Positions 46,824-56,710 are shown, numbered from the stretch's first letter. The stretch is 64,000 nucleotides of DNA from Burkholderia sp. OK233 (GCF_900230185.1 NZ_OCSR01000001.1:434001-498000); one strand, 5' to 3'. A program made the numbers and translations. Notes: generated from the sequence alone by a model not told the origin.

Positions 46824-47010
46824 TATGGGTAATTGCGGCTTCAATCTGGTGCACCGCTCGCGGTTGCCCCGCGAGCGACGCCGGTACACTGCGATCTTGT
46901 CCTCACGGTATCGCCGCACGACCTTCGCGCTGGTCGAGGTCGAGGAGAGTTTCAGTGATCAGCATGCAGCAGACTCGAACCCGCTGCGGATCGCCACGAG
47001 ACTTCTGTGA
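46824..47010 (+). pseudogene. decayed copy of the 83-aa gene that precedes rpoD
   Basis: The plus-strand frame ends with FALVEVEESFSDQHAADSN, matching AVLVEIEERYSDHHATGPE of the intact gene at 14618. The N-terminal part has diverged (GNCGFNLVHRSRLPRE versus NYGLGRLRLHHDPVSPD). It is broken after ADSNPLRI and lacks the C-terminal helix. Confidence 0.6.
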
Positions 47011-47084
47011 CTGGACCGATTCATTTCGTCCGTGCCCCTCGACGCTCGCTCAGCCTTCGCGATCCAACTCTTGCGCTAACCCCG

Positions 47085-47455
47085 ATGTCCCATCCAGAGC
47101 AATTGGTAATGACGAGCGTTGTGAGAACGCAGGTGCCCGAGGCAGTTCCGCACCGTGTTGCGGCGCTGTCGGCTCAGTCCGCCGGCGAAAATGAAAGTGG
47201 CAGCGCGAGCCTGAACATGATGATTAAGCTTGCAACAGCGCGGGGTTTTGTGATGCCTGGGAAATCACGATTACCGGCCGGAGCATCTTGCGCAAGCTCA
47301 CGTTATTGAGAAGATGATCAGTGCCTTCAGCGACATGGGCATCGCCGTATTTTGATGCAAGCACCGTGCGCCGAGTGCATGGTGATCCATGGCCAAACGC
47401 TTGTGGATGCGTCCGCCGAAGAGGCCGAGGAAGAGGAATGGCGACGATCTTACTA
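47085..47455 (+). pseudogene. rpoD: rpoD N-terminal remnant
   Basis: SAQSAGENESGSASLNMMIK and LATARGFVMPGK match region 1.1 of the intact paralogue ([20 protein letters not shown]). After a frameshift it continues [13 protein letters not shown] and, in another frame, MVIHGQTLVDASAEEAEEEE, which matches [20 protein letters not shown]. The gene then stops: only about 130 of 670 codons remain. With the preceding remnant it mirrors the 12.5-14.9 kb unit in opposite orientation. Confidence 0.72.
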
Positions 47456-47489
47456 GCTCATTTTGTGATTTCTGAGGGAGGATCAAGGA

Positions 47490-47687
47490 ATGGCTGAAAG
47501 TGCCAAAGCCCAGGTTGTGCGTGCGTTCCGCGCGGTCTTTTGGGCATTTCTCGGTGTCAACAAACGAAAAAATCTTGAAGCAGACGCAACGCAACTGAAT
47601 CCTGTGGTCGTTGTTATTGCTGCACTCGCTGCAGTGGGCGCATTTATTGCGTTGCTGCTTCTCATTGTGAACCTGGTGGTCGGTTGA
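47490..47687 (+). CDS. DUF2970 single-helix membrane protein
   Basis: A 65-residue protein. The cytoplasmic start AQVVRAFRAVFWAFLGVNKR is followed by LNPVVVVIAALAAVGAFIAL, one membrane helix. This is the DUF2970 pattern, normally found inside cytochrome oxidase (cta) clusters. GGAGG precedes the ATG. It lies immediately behind the rpoD remnant. Confidence 0.75.
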   Translation: MAESAKAQVVRAFRAVFWAFLGVNKRKNLEADATQLNPVVVVIAALAAVGAFIALLLLIVNLVVG

Positions 47688-47754
47688 CGCTCAACGAGCA
47701 TCAACCGATGGCGTTAATAGAAGCGCGTGTCTCGCTCGCGTTGGCCAGGTCTTC

Positions 47755-47816
47755 ACGAGAGGAGAAGCAATTGTGGTGGGCGTTGCGGGACGGCTGGCCC
47801 TTCCCGCCCCTCTCGT
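47755..47816 (+). terminator. hairpin after the DUF2970 gene
   Basis: ACGAGAGG (47755-47762) pairs with CCTCTCGT (47809-47816), with further G/C pairing inside (GGTGGGCG against CCCGCCCC), followed by TTTGTTC. Plausible intrinsic terminator 68 bp after the stop. Confidence 0.5.
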
Positions 47817-47848
47817 TTGTTCATTAGCTATCGGTTAGAACGCGCCGT

Positions 47849-48127
47849 TTACTGCGGCTTCGGTTCCGTCAGAAACATCTTGAGCGCGCCGGCTTCGCCA
47901 CGACCCAGCGCATCGCTCGCGCTCGCGTAGCTGTGCTCGGCGCGGATGAAAAATTCCGTCGGGCTAGCGAGCGTCGGGATGCGTCCGAACGCGGCGAGCA
48001 GTGCGGTGAGCACCGACTTCAGGTACGCCTCGAGGTTCGCACATAACAATGCGATGTTGATCATGCGGCCGGCGCTGTGCACGATATCGCAGCGGGCCCG
48101 CCAGATCCGCTGCAGGTGCCAGCGCAA
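47849..48127 (-). pseudogene. HEPN-like protein C-terminal fragment
   Basis: About 92 codons. HLQRIWRARCDIVHSA contains the R-x4-H pattern of HEPN/ApeA-like RNase domains, followed by the helix NIALLCANLEAYLKSVLTAL. No start or N-terminal part was found, so it looks like the 3' end of a longer gene. HEPN domains are common in toxin and phage-defence proteins. Confidence 0.4.
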
Positions 48128-48633
48128 CCCTCTTTATTACGCCGATGGCAGAAACAGCGTCGATCATGTCGACGCATGCAGCCATGGCACGAGAACAACC
48201 TTCATCGATGACCCGACAAGCTTCATAACGCTCAGCGGGCTAATGGGTGTCTGCTTTAGCGCAAGCTCTGTGCCGTCGATCTTGAACTACGAGCGGCTCT
48301 AGTGGGTCGACAAGCGCCTGTCACGAACTTTCACGGGCTGAACTCGTAACGTAATCGGCGGGAACCGCCCGACACAGATTTGTGATCTGTTGGCGATCGG
48401 CCGAGCAGGCGTGCCAGTGAATCTTTACGGGATATTCGCCAGAACTTCTGGGTGCAGATAGGGCACGGCGTTCGCCGCGGAGGACCGTGTATGCAATGCC
48501 AACACTTCGAAGGAGAAGTGTGTCGTTTTTGTCACAGGTGGCGCTCAAACATTATTTAACACACACCTACATCGTATTTTGATAGCCTTTGTCGTGGCAG
48601 AGGAAGAGCATCCAACGACAGGAGGACTTCGCC
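48128..48633. other. about 500 bp without a recognised gene
   Basis: Nothing recognised. The last 90 bp (AACATTATTTAACACACACC) are AT-rich and may hold a promoter for the next gene. Confidence 0.4.
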
Positions 48634-48906
48634 ATGCTGAGATGGATCGCGAACTGGGCTGTGCACAATGCGCTCACCCCGGAGAAACAAGCTGAAAAAG
48701 CGTTGCGGGACCTGCGTCTGGAGCTGTTCCAGGCGGAGCAGCGAATCCTCGATGCGCAAATGCATGCGGATTACTACCGTGCACGCCTGGCCTTTTGCGA
48801 GGATGTCATAAAAAACGGCATCGAGCAGGTGGCCGATCAGCGCAAAGGTCAACAGGAAACGTCACAAGCGTCGCGGCCGGGACCCAAGCTCACGGCCGCG
48901 CAATAG
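48634..48906 (+). CDS. unknown 90-aa helical (coiled-coil-like) protein
   Basis: MLRWIANWAVHNALTPEKQA then EKALRDLRLELFQAEQRILD and MHADYYRARLAFCEDVIKNG give a long amphipathic helix followed by a polar tail. CAGGAGGAC lies before ATG 48634. No family recognised. The next gene, an RcnB-like protein, follows 65 bp later on the same strand. Confidence 0.6.
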   Translation: MLRWIANWAVHNALTPEKQAEKALRDLRLELFQAEQRILDAQMHADYYRARLAFCEDVIKNGIEQVADQRKGQQETSQASRPGPKLTAAQ

Positions 48907-48971
48907 CAAGTCGGTCAGAGGCACCCTCGACCGCTAGACCGATATTCCGTCATTCTCTCTGGGACACAGAC

Positions 48972-49370
48972 ATGAAGTCGAGAATCATCGTACCGCTTTT
49001 GATCGCTTCGTTACTTGGCACCTCGGTTGCCACTTTCGCGCAGCCGCACAATGACGACCACGGCGGCGGCCAGCGTTCGCACGACAGGCCAAACCCTGGT
49101 CACGGGGCTCCGCATGGAAATGGTCGCGGGCCTGCTCCGCACGACGCCTCGCGCGGAGGTCCAGGCGGCCCCATTCCTCATAACGACTGGCACAAGGGTG
49201 AGCGGCTTCCGGTGGAGTACCGCGATCGTAATTACGTTGTTGACGACTGGCGCGGACATGGACTGCAAGCGCCGCCGCGCGGGTATCAGTGGGTAGGCGT
49301 GAACGGGGACTATGTGCTCGCTGCCATCGCGACAGGTGTCATCGCAAACGTTCTGCTTTCCGGGCACTAA
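48972..49370 (+). CDS. RcnB-family periplasmic protein
   Basis: A 132-residue precursor. A Sec signal peptide (residues 1-23, LLIASLLGTSVATFA-Q) precedes a His/Gly/Pro-rich region and the RcnB end: GERLPVEYRDRNYVVDDWRG and APPRGYQWVGVNGDYVLAAI, with the last helix TGVIANVLL. RcnB of E. coli helps nickel/cobalt balance, but many relatives have no known role. GGGACA lies upstream of ATG 48972. Confidence 0.82.
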   Translation: MKSRIIVPLLIASLLGTSVATFAQPHNDDHGGGQRSHDRPNPGHGAPHGNGRGPAPHDASRGGPGGPIPHNDWHKGERLPVEYRDRNYVVDDWRGHGLQAPPRGYQWVGVNGDYVLAAIATGVIANVLLSGH

Positions 49371-49867
49371 CCAGCCGGATCGATATCGATCGCATTCCAA
49401 ACTGCCAAGCGTTATTCATTCTGCTGATAGTGGGGACTGTGGCCCGTCATTGTCGGGCACAATCCTGCTTGTGTCGTATATCGGTTTATCCGCTGTGTTG
49501 ACTGTCTGAGTGCGGGTGTTGCGGTTGAAAAAGTCACGGCACGCCGTTTCCCCATCTCCGGCCAAAAAGTCGATCTCTCAGATCGGCCTACAGACGGCTC
49601 GCAGTCCTCAGTTAAGAGTGTATTGCGCAACGCGCAGTAGAACGACCCATGAAAACCTCATGGGATAGTCTATCGCCGACTTTTTGCAAACAATATCGGG
49701 CAACAAACGACATTCGGCTAAAGCATCTGGGAGGGTGATAAACGGCCGCTTTGCGACGATGTGTCTGTCTCTTGTGGGTTGCCCTCCGCCTATCAGACAG
49801 GCAGAGGCCGGCCCAGATGTCAAAACGCCTTTTTGAAGCGCTAGAATTCTTCATCCGATAGCGGAGG
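49371..49867. other. about 500 bp upstream of the truncated transposase
   Basis: No gene. The right part probably belongs to the 5' end of the IS1182-type element, but I could not identify a terminal inverted repeat. Confidence 0.35.
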
Positions 49868-50539
49868 ATGAGCGAGATGAAGCGGTTCGTTCAAGGCGAT
49901 AATCGTACGCAAAGCTTTCTGCTTCCCGAAGCGCTTGATGACTACGTGACGGACACCAATCCTGTGCGCGTGGTGGACGTCTTTGTGGACGAACTCGATC
50001 TTCAGAAGCTCGGGTTTGACGGTGTCGAGCCTGCGCTGACCGGTCGGCCTTCGTATCATCCGGAGGTGATGCTCAAGATCTACGGTTACCTGAACCGGAT
50101 TCAATCTAGCCGTCGTCTTGAACGTGAGGCCCAGCGCAACGTTGAACTGATGTGGCTCACGGGCCGCCTGGCGCCGGACTTCAAGACCATTGCCCGGTTC
50201 AGTCAAGACAACGGCAAAGCGATCCGCGGCGTCTGTCGTCAGTTCGTGATGCTATGCCAGCGTCTGGACCTCTTCGCAGACGCGCTCGTCGCGATCGACG
50301 GAAGCAAGTTCAAGGCGGTGAACCATCGCGACCGCAACTTCACGAGCGCCGAGTTCAAACGACGCATGCGTGACATTGAGTCAAGTATCGCTCGGTATCT
50401 CGAGGCGATGGACACAGCCGATCGTCAGGAGCCCGCGATTGCGAAGGCCAGAACAGAGCGACTGCAGGAGACGTTCGCGGCCTTGAAGAAACAGAGGCGT
50501 AGCCTTGATGTCAATCGAACTAAACATGGGACCCTCTGA
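49868..50539 (+). mobile_element. IS1182-type transposase, 3'-truncated
   Basis: A 223-residue N-terminal half of an IS1182/IS5-like DDE transposase: FVQGDNRTQSFLLPEALDDY, RPSYHPEVMLKIYGYLNRIQ, SSRRLEREAQRNVELMWLTG, and ALVAIDGSKFKAVNHRDRNF with the first catalytic Asp. The rest of the DDE core is missing after about 50520. The frame ends in non-homologous sequence, so the element is inactive. Confidence 0.85.
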
Positions 50540-50670
50540 TGCCTGAGAAACCCGCGTGAAGTCTTCTTCCGTCGTTCGGTCTGCGGCTATCGGGAATCTG
50601 TCGCGGCGCACCTCCACATTGGCCCACGCAACGACTAATCTTCTAGTGGACCGCCGTTTGGGAGACATTG

Positions 50671-50892
50671 ATGCAGTTCGAATACAAGGCGTTTCACATC
50701 GATTGCCGGACACGTCGCGCCAGCGACGGACATTATGTCGCGAGGGCCCGAATCACTCGCGGGCCTGGAAGCGCGGAAGATCGCGTCGAAACGCATGATT
50801 CGGGCGACATCGCTTCCTGTGTCGACGAGGCCGATGCAATCTCATGCGCGAAGGCATGGGCGATCGGATGGTGCGACGAAAACGGCGAGTGA
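50671..50892 (+). CDS. unknown 73-aa protein
   Basis: MQFEYKAFHIDCRTRRASDG, HYVARARITRGPG and ADAISCAKAWAIGWCDENGE: a beta-rich small protein with three Cys. GGGAGACATTG precedes ATG 50671. No family recognised. It starts a run of three unknown genes on the plus strand. Confidence 0.55.
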   Translation: MQFEYKAFHIDCRTRRASDGHYVARARITRGPGSAEDRVETHDSGDIASCVDEADAISCAKAWAIGWCDENGE

Positions 50893-50936
50893 GCCGCACA
50901 CGGCGATTCCGTGCACATCAATGATGGGAGACCGCC

Positions 50937-51221
50937 ATGGCTGAGGGACAGGAACGGTTTGACGAGTACAACGGCTTTACGATTCGTGTCCTCGCCGTTG
51001 CTGAGTACTCGCCTCACCCGCCGAATATCCCATTCGGTTATACCGGCTACGTTGCACGCCCCGGCGCTGACGTTCGTTACGCGTCGGCGCAGCGGGTGAG
51101 CTTTGCTCACCCGATCGCCGATCTGCGGACGGCCGAAGCTGCGGAACAGGCCGGTTTCGCCGAGGGACGATCGATCATAGATGGCATGCATCCTGACGGG
51201 CTCAATACGGACGGTCTGTAA
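50937..51221 (+). CDS. unknown 94-aa protein
   Basis: The frame NGFTIRVLAVAEYSPHPPNI, PFGYTGYVARPGADVRY and LRTAEAAEQAGFAEGRSIID is protein-like, a beta-sheet domain followed by a helix. GGGAGACC precedes the ATG. The layout resembles small conserved Burkholderia proteins, but I cannot name the family. It lies 44 bp after the 73-aa gene. Confidence 0.6.
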   Translation: MAEGQERFDEYNGFTIRVLAVAEYSPHPPNIPFGYTGYVARPGADVRYASAQRVSFAHPIADLRTAEAAEQAGFAEGRSIIDGMHPDGLNTDGL

Positions 51222-51973
51222 CTGAAGGCGGAGCGATCGCTTGGGGTGATGACTGAAGCGTCTCGCACAGGGGTCTGGTGCAGGTCCATCGCGCCGGTCT
51301 AACCGCATACTGGCCCCGGTCAGCTTCGGCGTTCGCTGATCAGATGAGGCGTTGTGCGTTGACCTGGCTATCGAGAGCGTGCACAACTTGGGGGACTCCC
51401 AGGGAGGGCCGCTCGAGCATCTGGGCGCGGCGCCGGCTTGGTGTGGGGTACGCTGATCGGTATCGCAACGGTGGAGCAAACCTGCGAGCATTCGAGCAAC
51501 ATCAACGCGGTGCCGAGCGTGCCCGCCATGCTGATGTCCTTGGTGGCGTCACACAGCCCGGCATCGACAACCGGGAGGTGCCTTCAATGAAAACCCGGCA
51601 GGCTGCCCAGTTATACCCCGACGCCTGCAGAGATCCGTGCCGGGGGTGCCAGCGCGCCGGCAGCCCTGCTGTACCTCAACATGCTTTTGTGGCAGAAGTG
51701 AGGACCTGGCGAGCGCCCGCCAACCGTCCGTGCGCCGCTTTACGAGCCATGCTCTGCACCCTGTCGATCCGTGGGATGGTGGTTCGAAATGTGCGATTCC
51801 GAACGGCGCATTGGCCCGGTTGAATGCGACACTAGCACGACGTGCCCCTCAGTCATGCGATGCGGAGGTTGCAGTCGAGTACAACCTCCTGTCAGAGGCT
51901 TCGAGCGGCCATCGGACCTCGGCTGAATTGCCACACTGGCCTGATCACTCACCGGCAACCGCGAGGTGTGTCA
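51222..51973. other. about 750 bp of decayed sequence with a degenerate copy of the next gene's start
   Basis: Near 51567 the sequence CAACCGGGAGGTGCCTTC-ATG-AAAACCCGGCAGGC resembles the true start region of the following gene (CAACCGCGAGGTGTGTC-ATG-AAAATCCGACAAGC near 51957). Beyond about 40 bases the resemblance ends. It looks like a tandem duplication in which the first copy decayed. No other gene recognised. Confidence 0.4.
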
Positions 51974-52549
51974 ATGAAAATCCGACAAGCCGATACGCTG
52001 CCCGGATACATCACCGGACTCAGCATGACGCATTCTGATTTTCATATCGGCCTCGAATTCATTGGCATCGCCGGCTTCTGGTGGCGCTGCACCGATGTCG
52101 GCACGCGGACCATTGTTGCCATCCAGCTTGATCGCGACGATCCGGACTGGTTTCGCGGGCCGCCCTATATCGCAAAGGAGGTGGTGTTTGACGAGCACGA
52201 AATCGCTGCCTGTCATCTGACGGAGGAGGAGGCGATCAAGGCGGCCATCCATAAACATGAAATGTCCGGACATCCAGGTTTCCCACACGAGGTCGTCATG
52301 CACATGATGGACGCGCGGTGGAAAAGCCCTGAAACCCGTTACCCGCACAAGGGCGTCCTGCGGTTTGACCGGCGCCGTCCAGACGGCGAAATCCTCCATC
52401 CGTACGCGGGCCGGAAAGAGGGGAAACAGTGGAATGTGGAACTGTATCTGCCGTTCCTGCGCACCTACGCTGAAATGTCGGAGCGCGCGTTCATTGCGTT
52501 GCCGATCGTGACGGCTGTCGACATCCGCCAACGGGCCGAACAGGCATAA
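51974..52549 (+). CDS. unknown 191-aa protein
   Basis: MKIRQADTLPGYITGLSMTH, DFHIGLEFIGIAGFWWRCTD, VGTRTIVAIQLDRDDPDWFR, then a His-rich helix and FPHEVVMHMMDARWKSPETR. Globular, no signal peptide, no membrane helix. GAGGTGTGTCA precedes the ATG. I do not recognise a family. Confidence 0.65.
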   Translation: MKIRQADTLPGYITGLSMTHSDFHIGLEFIGIAGFWWRCTDVGTRTIVAIQLDRDDPDWFRGPPYIAKEVVFDEHEIAACHLTEEEAIKAAIHKHEMSGHPGFPHEVVMHMMDARWKSPETRYPHKGVLRFDRRRPDGEILHPYAGRKEGKQWNVELYLPFLRTYAEMSERAFIALPIVTAVDIRQRAEQA

Positions 52550-53320
52550 CTCGCGGCTGCGTAACTGGGGTTATCGCACTTTCCGTAAAATCTGGCGGTA
52601 GCCGTGCGCAGACCCGCTTGCAGCAAGGCTCACGTCCCACGAAGTGAAGTTTGGGACACCGTCACCCGGCGGAAAACCCCGTATTTCGGCAAGCCAGGTG
52701 GCCGGTGCTCCAAACTTTACTTTCCTCGGACGCGAACTAAACATCGATCTTGTGTGTAAAGGGAAGTGAAGTCGTGACTTCATGAAGAGATGGTGGTGCA
52801 CGATTCGACAGGCCCAGCCCCCTTCTATTGCTCACCCTCCTGCGTGCAGTGGAGGCGTCAAGCTCAGTGCTAAAGCGTGCGAACCTTCCCTCTCATCTCA
52901 CGAAAACACAGGACATAGCCGCAATTCCTGCATTCTCCGGACATCCTCAACATTGGATCCAGTCCAGAAGCGATGCTAATAAAATAACTACTGGAATAAC
53001 ACGCCCCGGGTATAGGGCGATACAGGGCAGTGCACCGAAAGATTGCTCGAGCCAGCCGCGGCCAGCACTGGCGCAGATAATTGTCGCGCTGCAAATCTGT
53101 TATACGCCACCTGCGCAAGACTTCAACGGGTGTGCGATAGAGCAAACGTCCACTCGGCAAGAATTCCAGGTGAGAAAGCACCTGCGCGGCCCCCTTCTGT
53201 GCAGATGACCGCCGACGTCGGGGGGAGAAAGGGCTGGAAAAATACTAAGCGGAGGCTAACGACATCCGTCAATCAGCGGGTAAGCGAGGACGTTGCAGGT
53301 TGCAAAAGCCCCTTGAATGA
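52550..53320. other. about 770 bp without a gene, with an inverted repeat
   Basis: AAGTGAAGTTTGG (52642-52654) faces CCAAACTTTACTTT (52710-52723), an inverted repeat with one mismatch around 55 bases, and GAAGTCGTGACTTC (palindromic arms) lies near 52765. They may be IS ends or a structured RNA remnant. No coding frame is convincing. Confidence 0.4.
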
Positions 53321-53959
53321 TCAAGGTAAACACGTTTGCCGATTTGTCGTTTTCGACAACACGAGAGATACCATATGCGTCACGCAAGCCTCGAGTCCGG
53401 TTTGCGCGGTGTCGAGCACGAGTTCTGAAGCGTGCGGCGGCTCGTACGGAGCCGAAACACCAGTAAACGCCTGAATCCGTCCGTCGCGCGCCTTCGCGTA
53501 CAGGCCTTTCGGGTCCCGGCCTTCGCACTCGAGCAGCGGCGTCGACAGGTAGACCTCCAGAAAGCGGTCGCGGCCGACGATCTCACAAGCCATTTCGCGA
53601 TCGGCACGCTTAGGCGAGATCAGCGCAGTAATGACGATCAGGCCTGCGTCATTCATGAGTGCCGCGACCTCAGCAACACGGCGAATGTTTTCGGTCCGGT
53701 CTTCTTCAGAAAAGCCGAGATCGCGATTCAAACGGTGCCTCACATTGTCACCGTCCAGCACGTAACAAGGGTGACCGCACGTCACCAACTCACGCTCCAG
53801 TGCGTACGCGAGCGTCGACTTCCCGGATGCCGACAGCCCCGTGAACCAGATGGTGACCGGCTCCTGACGCAGCAGATCAGCCCTGTCGCGCTGACCGACA
53901 TGGCTTGGGACTGCCTTGATATTCTGGAGGACGTCTACGCTTTGGGAATTATGCATCAT
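53321..53959 (-). CDS. cysC: adenylylsulfate kinase
   Basis: A 212-residue APS kinase that phosphorylates adenosine 5'-phosphosulfate to PAPS with ATP. The P-loop is GLSASGKST (41-49), followed by LDGDNVRHRLNRDLGF (69-84), the ENIRRVAEVA APS-binding helix, and ISPKRADRE near 114-122 with the usual Ser. GLYAKARDGRIQAFTGVSAP and YEPP are conserved family elements. No cysN/cysD partners are nearby. An AT-rich promoter-like region lies upstream (54125-54200). Confidence 0.93.
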   Translation of the reverse strand: MMHNSQSVDVLQNIKAVPSHVGQRDRADLLRQEPVTIWFTGLSASGKSTLAYALERELVTCGHPCYVLDGDNVRHRLNRDLGFSEEDRTENIRRVAEVAALMNDAGLIVITALISPKRADREMACEIVGRDRFLEVYLSTPLLECEGRDPKGLYAKARDGRIQAFTGVSAPYEPPHASELVLDTAQTGLEACVTHMVSLVLSKTTNRQTCLP

Positions 53960-54244
53960 CGATTTGTTTCGGTATGACAGATGCGAAGGCGGCTCTCCGC
54001 GTGAGAGATTCCGCGACGCTGACGTGCTTGGAACTTTCGATGCTTAAACCAGGACTATCGAGGGTCTAACAGGTTAGCGACAGCAAGTCGAGGATCGGAG
54101 CGTCGGGGTCGATTGGCGTCCAATGTTATCCGAGGGCGACAGCAAATAGAAATGGTAAATAATATGCTTTGTAATGTTCGGTAATTTTCCCCGTTTGACG
54201 ATAGAGCGCGGGCGTCAGACTAATGTAAATAGGCGCTCCTGAAT

Positions 54245-54520
54245 TTATCTCTCAGGTATTCCAAAACAGCAGGCGGTATCGCTATCGATCCCGTTGGCGG
54301 CTGGGAGCGTCTTGAAGAGCGCGAAGAGATACTGGTACGGCTCGACGCCGTTGGTTTTGCAGGTTTCTGCAAGCGAGCACAGATTGCCGCCAACATAAGC
54401 ATCGGCAACGGCATCTACGAACAACCATCGTTCCGGGGCGAATGACCAGGTCGCGCTCTCGCAGAGGTTGTTCGATACCGGCCATGCGCCGCTATCGACG
54501 TAGGGGATATGGTTACTCAA
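54245..54520 (-). mobile_element. IS66-family TnpC transposase C-terminal fragment
   Basis: About 90 codons: DSGAWPVSNNLCESATWSFA, PERWLFVDAVADAYVGGNLC, SLAETCKTNGVEPYQYLFAL. This is the typical end of the IS66 transposase (P-I-D-N-N-x-x-E-N ... L-x-E-T-A-K-x-N-G-x-E-P-Y-x-Y-L). Catalytic Glu of the N-x-x-E-N motif is still present (NLCES), but the rest of the protein is missing. Confidence 0.75.
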
Positions 54521-54694
54521 AACTAATTCCCCGCCCGGCAGTCATGAGACACGGGATGGCGCGATCAAGAGATCGGGCGCACGCGATATAACCAGCCCTC
54601 ATGTCGCTAGGTCAAACGGGAATGGGACTGAGGGCTGAACTTGTTGAAGCCACACCGGCAGGGATCCCAGCCAACGTCGCGTCCCATCTGACGT

Positions 54695-56710
54695 TCAGTT
54701 CGCTCGTGAAATGAGGAGCAACACCGGAGTTCCATGACAGTCCAGTCTCGCCGGTACCTCTGCCCCACGGCTTTCCGGCCACTCGTCTCCAGCATCCAGC
54801 TTGGGCGCCGCCGTGTTTTCGGCACGCAGGACGTTAAATGGCCACGACTGGCGCTCCAGGCGCTCATGTTCGAGGGAGCCGACCCAAATGGGTACAGGCG
54901 CGGTGCCGCGCTCATCTCGCAAAGCGTAGCCACTCTGCCAGAAGCGCAGGACATCACGTTCGTCGCGCGCGTTGCCCGGACGAATGAAAACTAGCGACGA
55001 CGGTACCCCATCGTTCAGTTTCGGCAGCACCGGGAGCGCAATCGCCGCTGCTTCCGGCGAGACGACAGAAAGCAGGCTGCGCGCAGAAACCGCGATTCCT
55101 TCTATCCATGCTCTGCTTCGAAGCCCGATTCGTATATCGTCTGCGTTTGCGGACCACTGAAACGTCAAGGGTTCCCTCCGGTCCCCTGACATGTCTACGC
55201 GATAACACGGCAACTTCTTCGATAGCGAATTGATCCATTGTGACTCCGTCGTTAGCATGAGCGTCTGGGTCGCCTTGCCGCCTAACCTCCGTACTGGAGG
55301 GGCAAAGTCGAGCTGCACTGCAACGCTTACACACACAACGCCAAGCATGAGGGCCGGCATGAGCCTGCGCGATGGTGGCACCTTGGGGTGCCGCCACACG
55401 GCGGTTTGTGCTACGACAGAAACCCACACTACCGCGAGCGCAGCGCCGCCGATTGCATCAGAAAACCAGAACTGACCGAAGTAGAGCCCCGCCAGCGCAA
55501 TGAAGAGCACAACAACAGTACTCACCGTGGCAACGAAAACACCTGCCAATGAACCCACCCGGCGCGTCAGCAAAAACGCGAGAAAACCATAAATGACGAC
55601 CGCGGCGGCAACATGAGTACTCGGAAACACATGTACGTCGGACTGGAGCGAACCCGGCGGAGTTCGGCGTATCGCCAGATGAATGGCAAATATCAATAGC
55701 TGGGAAAAAGCAACGGCACCCAGCCAGTAGGCCAGGGTGCGCCAGCGGTGCTCCCATATCATCCAGAGCGCCACTGTTACAGCGAGCGCCGCCAGTGTGG
55801 CAATGCTACCCAGCGTTGCGAGACCCGACAGCGTAATATCACCCCAGGACGTGCGCATCGACTGAAGAAAGTGATAGACCGACACGTCAATCCCCACTTT
55901 CGGATTGCCGTGAATGGCCTCGTCGAGAACGCCGAAGAAAACCCATACGGAGAAAAGAACCACAAGCGATGTCACCATCATAAAGCCCGCGACCGGACGC
56001 TCCGGGTCCAACGCGCGCAGGACGAAGCGACCTAACTTCGCCGTGTGAGCACCAGCCCAATTCAGAAGGCCGTGGCGCATGGCACTGCCCCAAGCGTTGA
56101 TGTGGGCCAGAAGAAAGCGAGCACCACGAAAGCTCAGCCACACCATTGAGACCGCGAGCGTGATTGTGACAACGAGGCGGAAGGATACTGCACTCGCCAG
56201 TTGAACCGACGCACCGAACACGATGCCCAACAGGATGTAAGCGGGTGCCCAGAGCAACGCCGAAAGGACGTTCATCCCATAGAAACGCGCTGGCGTCATC
56301 CCCACCATTCCCGCAACTACCGGGACAATCGCGCGCACCGGCCCGATGAACCTTGCAAGCACTACACTCTTCGCGCCATGCCTGGCAAAAAACACGTGTC
56401 CCGCGTCGAGCAACTGCGGGTGAGTCCGAAAAGGCGGCAAGCGGGAGATTCTGGTCTTGTAACGGTGACCAAGCCAGTAGCTGATGCCGTCACCCGCCAC
56501 CGCGCCAGTAATTGTGCATGCGAGCACCCATCCAAGACCCAAGGTCCCAGTTCCCACAAGCGCACCGGCCACAAAAATCGCCGTGCTTCCAGGGATGACG
56601 GTACCGATAACGGCGATGGCTTCGAGCAACGCGGCGAAGAAGATCACCGTAAGCGTCCACATTGGATGCCCAGCGAGCAGATGCAACATGTGGAAATACG
56701 CGTGCTCCAT
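54695..56710 (-). CDS. DedA + PAP2 phosphatase + LssY-like fusion protein
   Basis: A 671-residue inner-membrane protein with three parts. The N-terminal DedA/SNARE-associated domain spans about 1-200 (VIGTVIPGSTAIFVAGALVG, ARFIGPVRAIVPVVAGM). A PAP2-type phosphatase domain spans about 270-440, with FPSTHVAAAV and YFGQFWFSDAIGGAAL for the catalytic His residues. A soluble LssY-C-like domain spans about 490-665. DedA proteins act as lipid scramblases, and PAP2 enzymes dephosphorylate lipid phosphates, so lipid carrier recycling is plausible. Both active-site His of PAP2 must be checked: the second motif reads WFSDAIGG with no obvious His. Confidence 0.85.
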   Translation of the reverse strand: MEHAYFHMLHLLAGHPMWTLTVIFFAALLEAIAVIGTVIPGSTAIFVAGALVGTGTLGLGWVLACTITGAVAGDGISYWLGHRYKTRISRLPPFRTHPQLLDAGHVFFARHGAKSVVLARFIGPVRAIVPVVAGMVGMTPARFYGMNVLSALLWAPAYILLGIVFGASVQLASAVSFRLVVTITLAVSMVWLSFRGARFLLAHINAWGSAMRHGLLNWAGAHTAKLGRFVLRALDPERPVAGFMMVTSLVVLFSVWVFFGVLDEAIHGNPKVGIDVSVYHFLQSMRTSWGDITLSGLATLGSIATLAALAVTVALWMIWEHRWRTLAYWLGAVAFSQLLIFAIHLAIRRTPPGSLQSDVHVFPSTHVAAAVVIYGFLAFLLTRRVGSLAGVFVATVSTVVVLFIALAGLYFGQFWFSDAIGGAALAVVWVSVVAQTAVWRHPKVPPSRRLMPALMLGVVCVSVAVQLDFAPPVRRLGGKATQTLMLTTESQWINSLSKKLPCYRVDMSGDRREPLTFQWSANADDIRIGLRSRAWIEGIAVSARSLLSVVSPEAAAIALPVLPKLNDGVPSSLVFIRPGNARDERDVLRFWQSGYALRDERGTAPVPIWVGSLEHERLERQSWPFNVLRAENTAAPKLDAGDEWPESRGAEVPARLDCHGTPVLLLISRAN

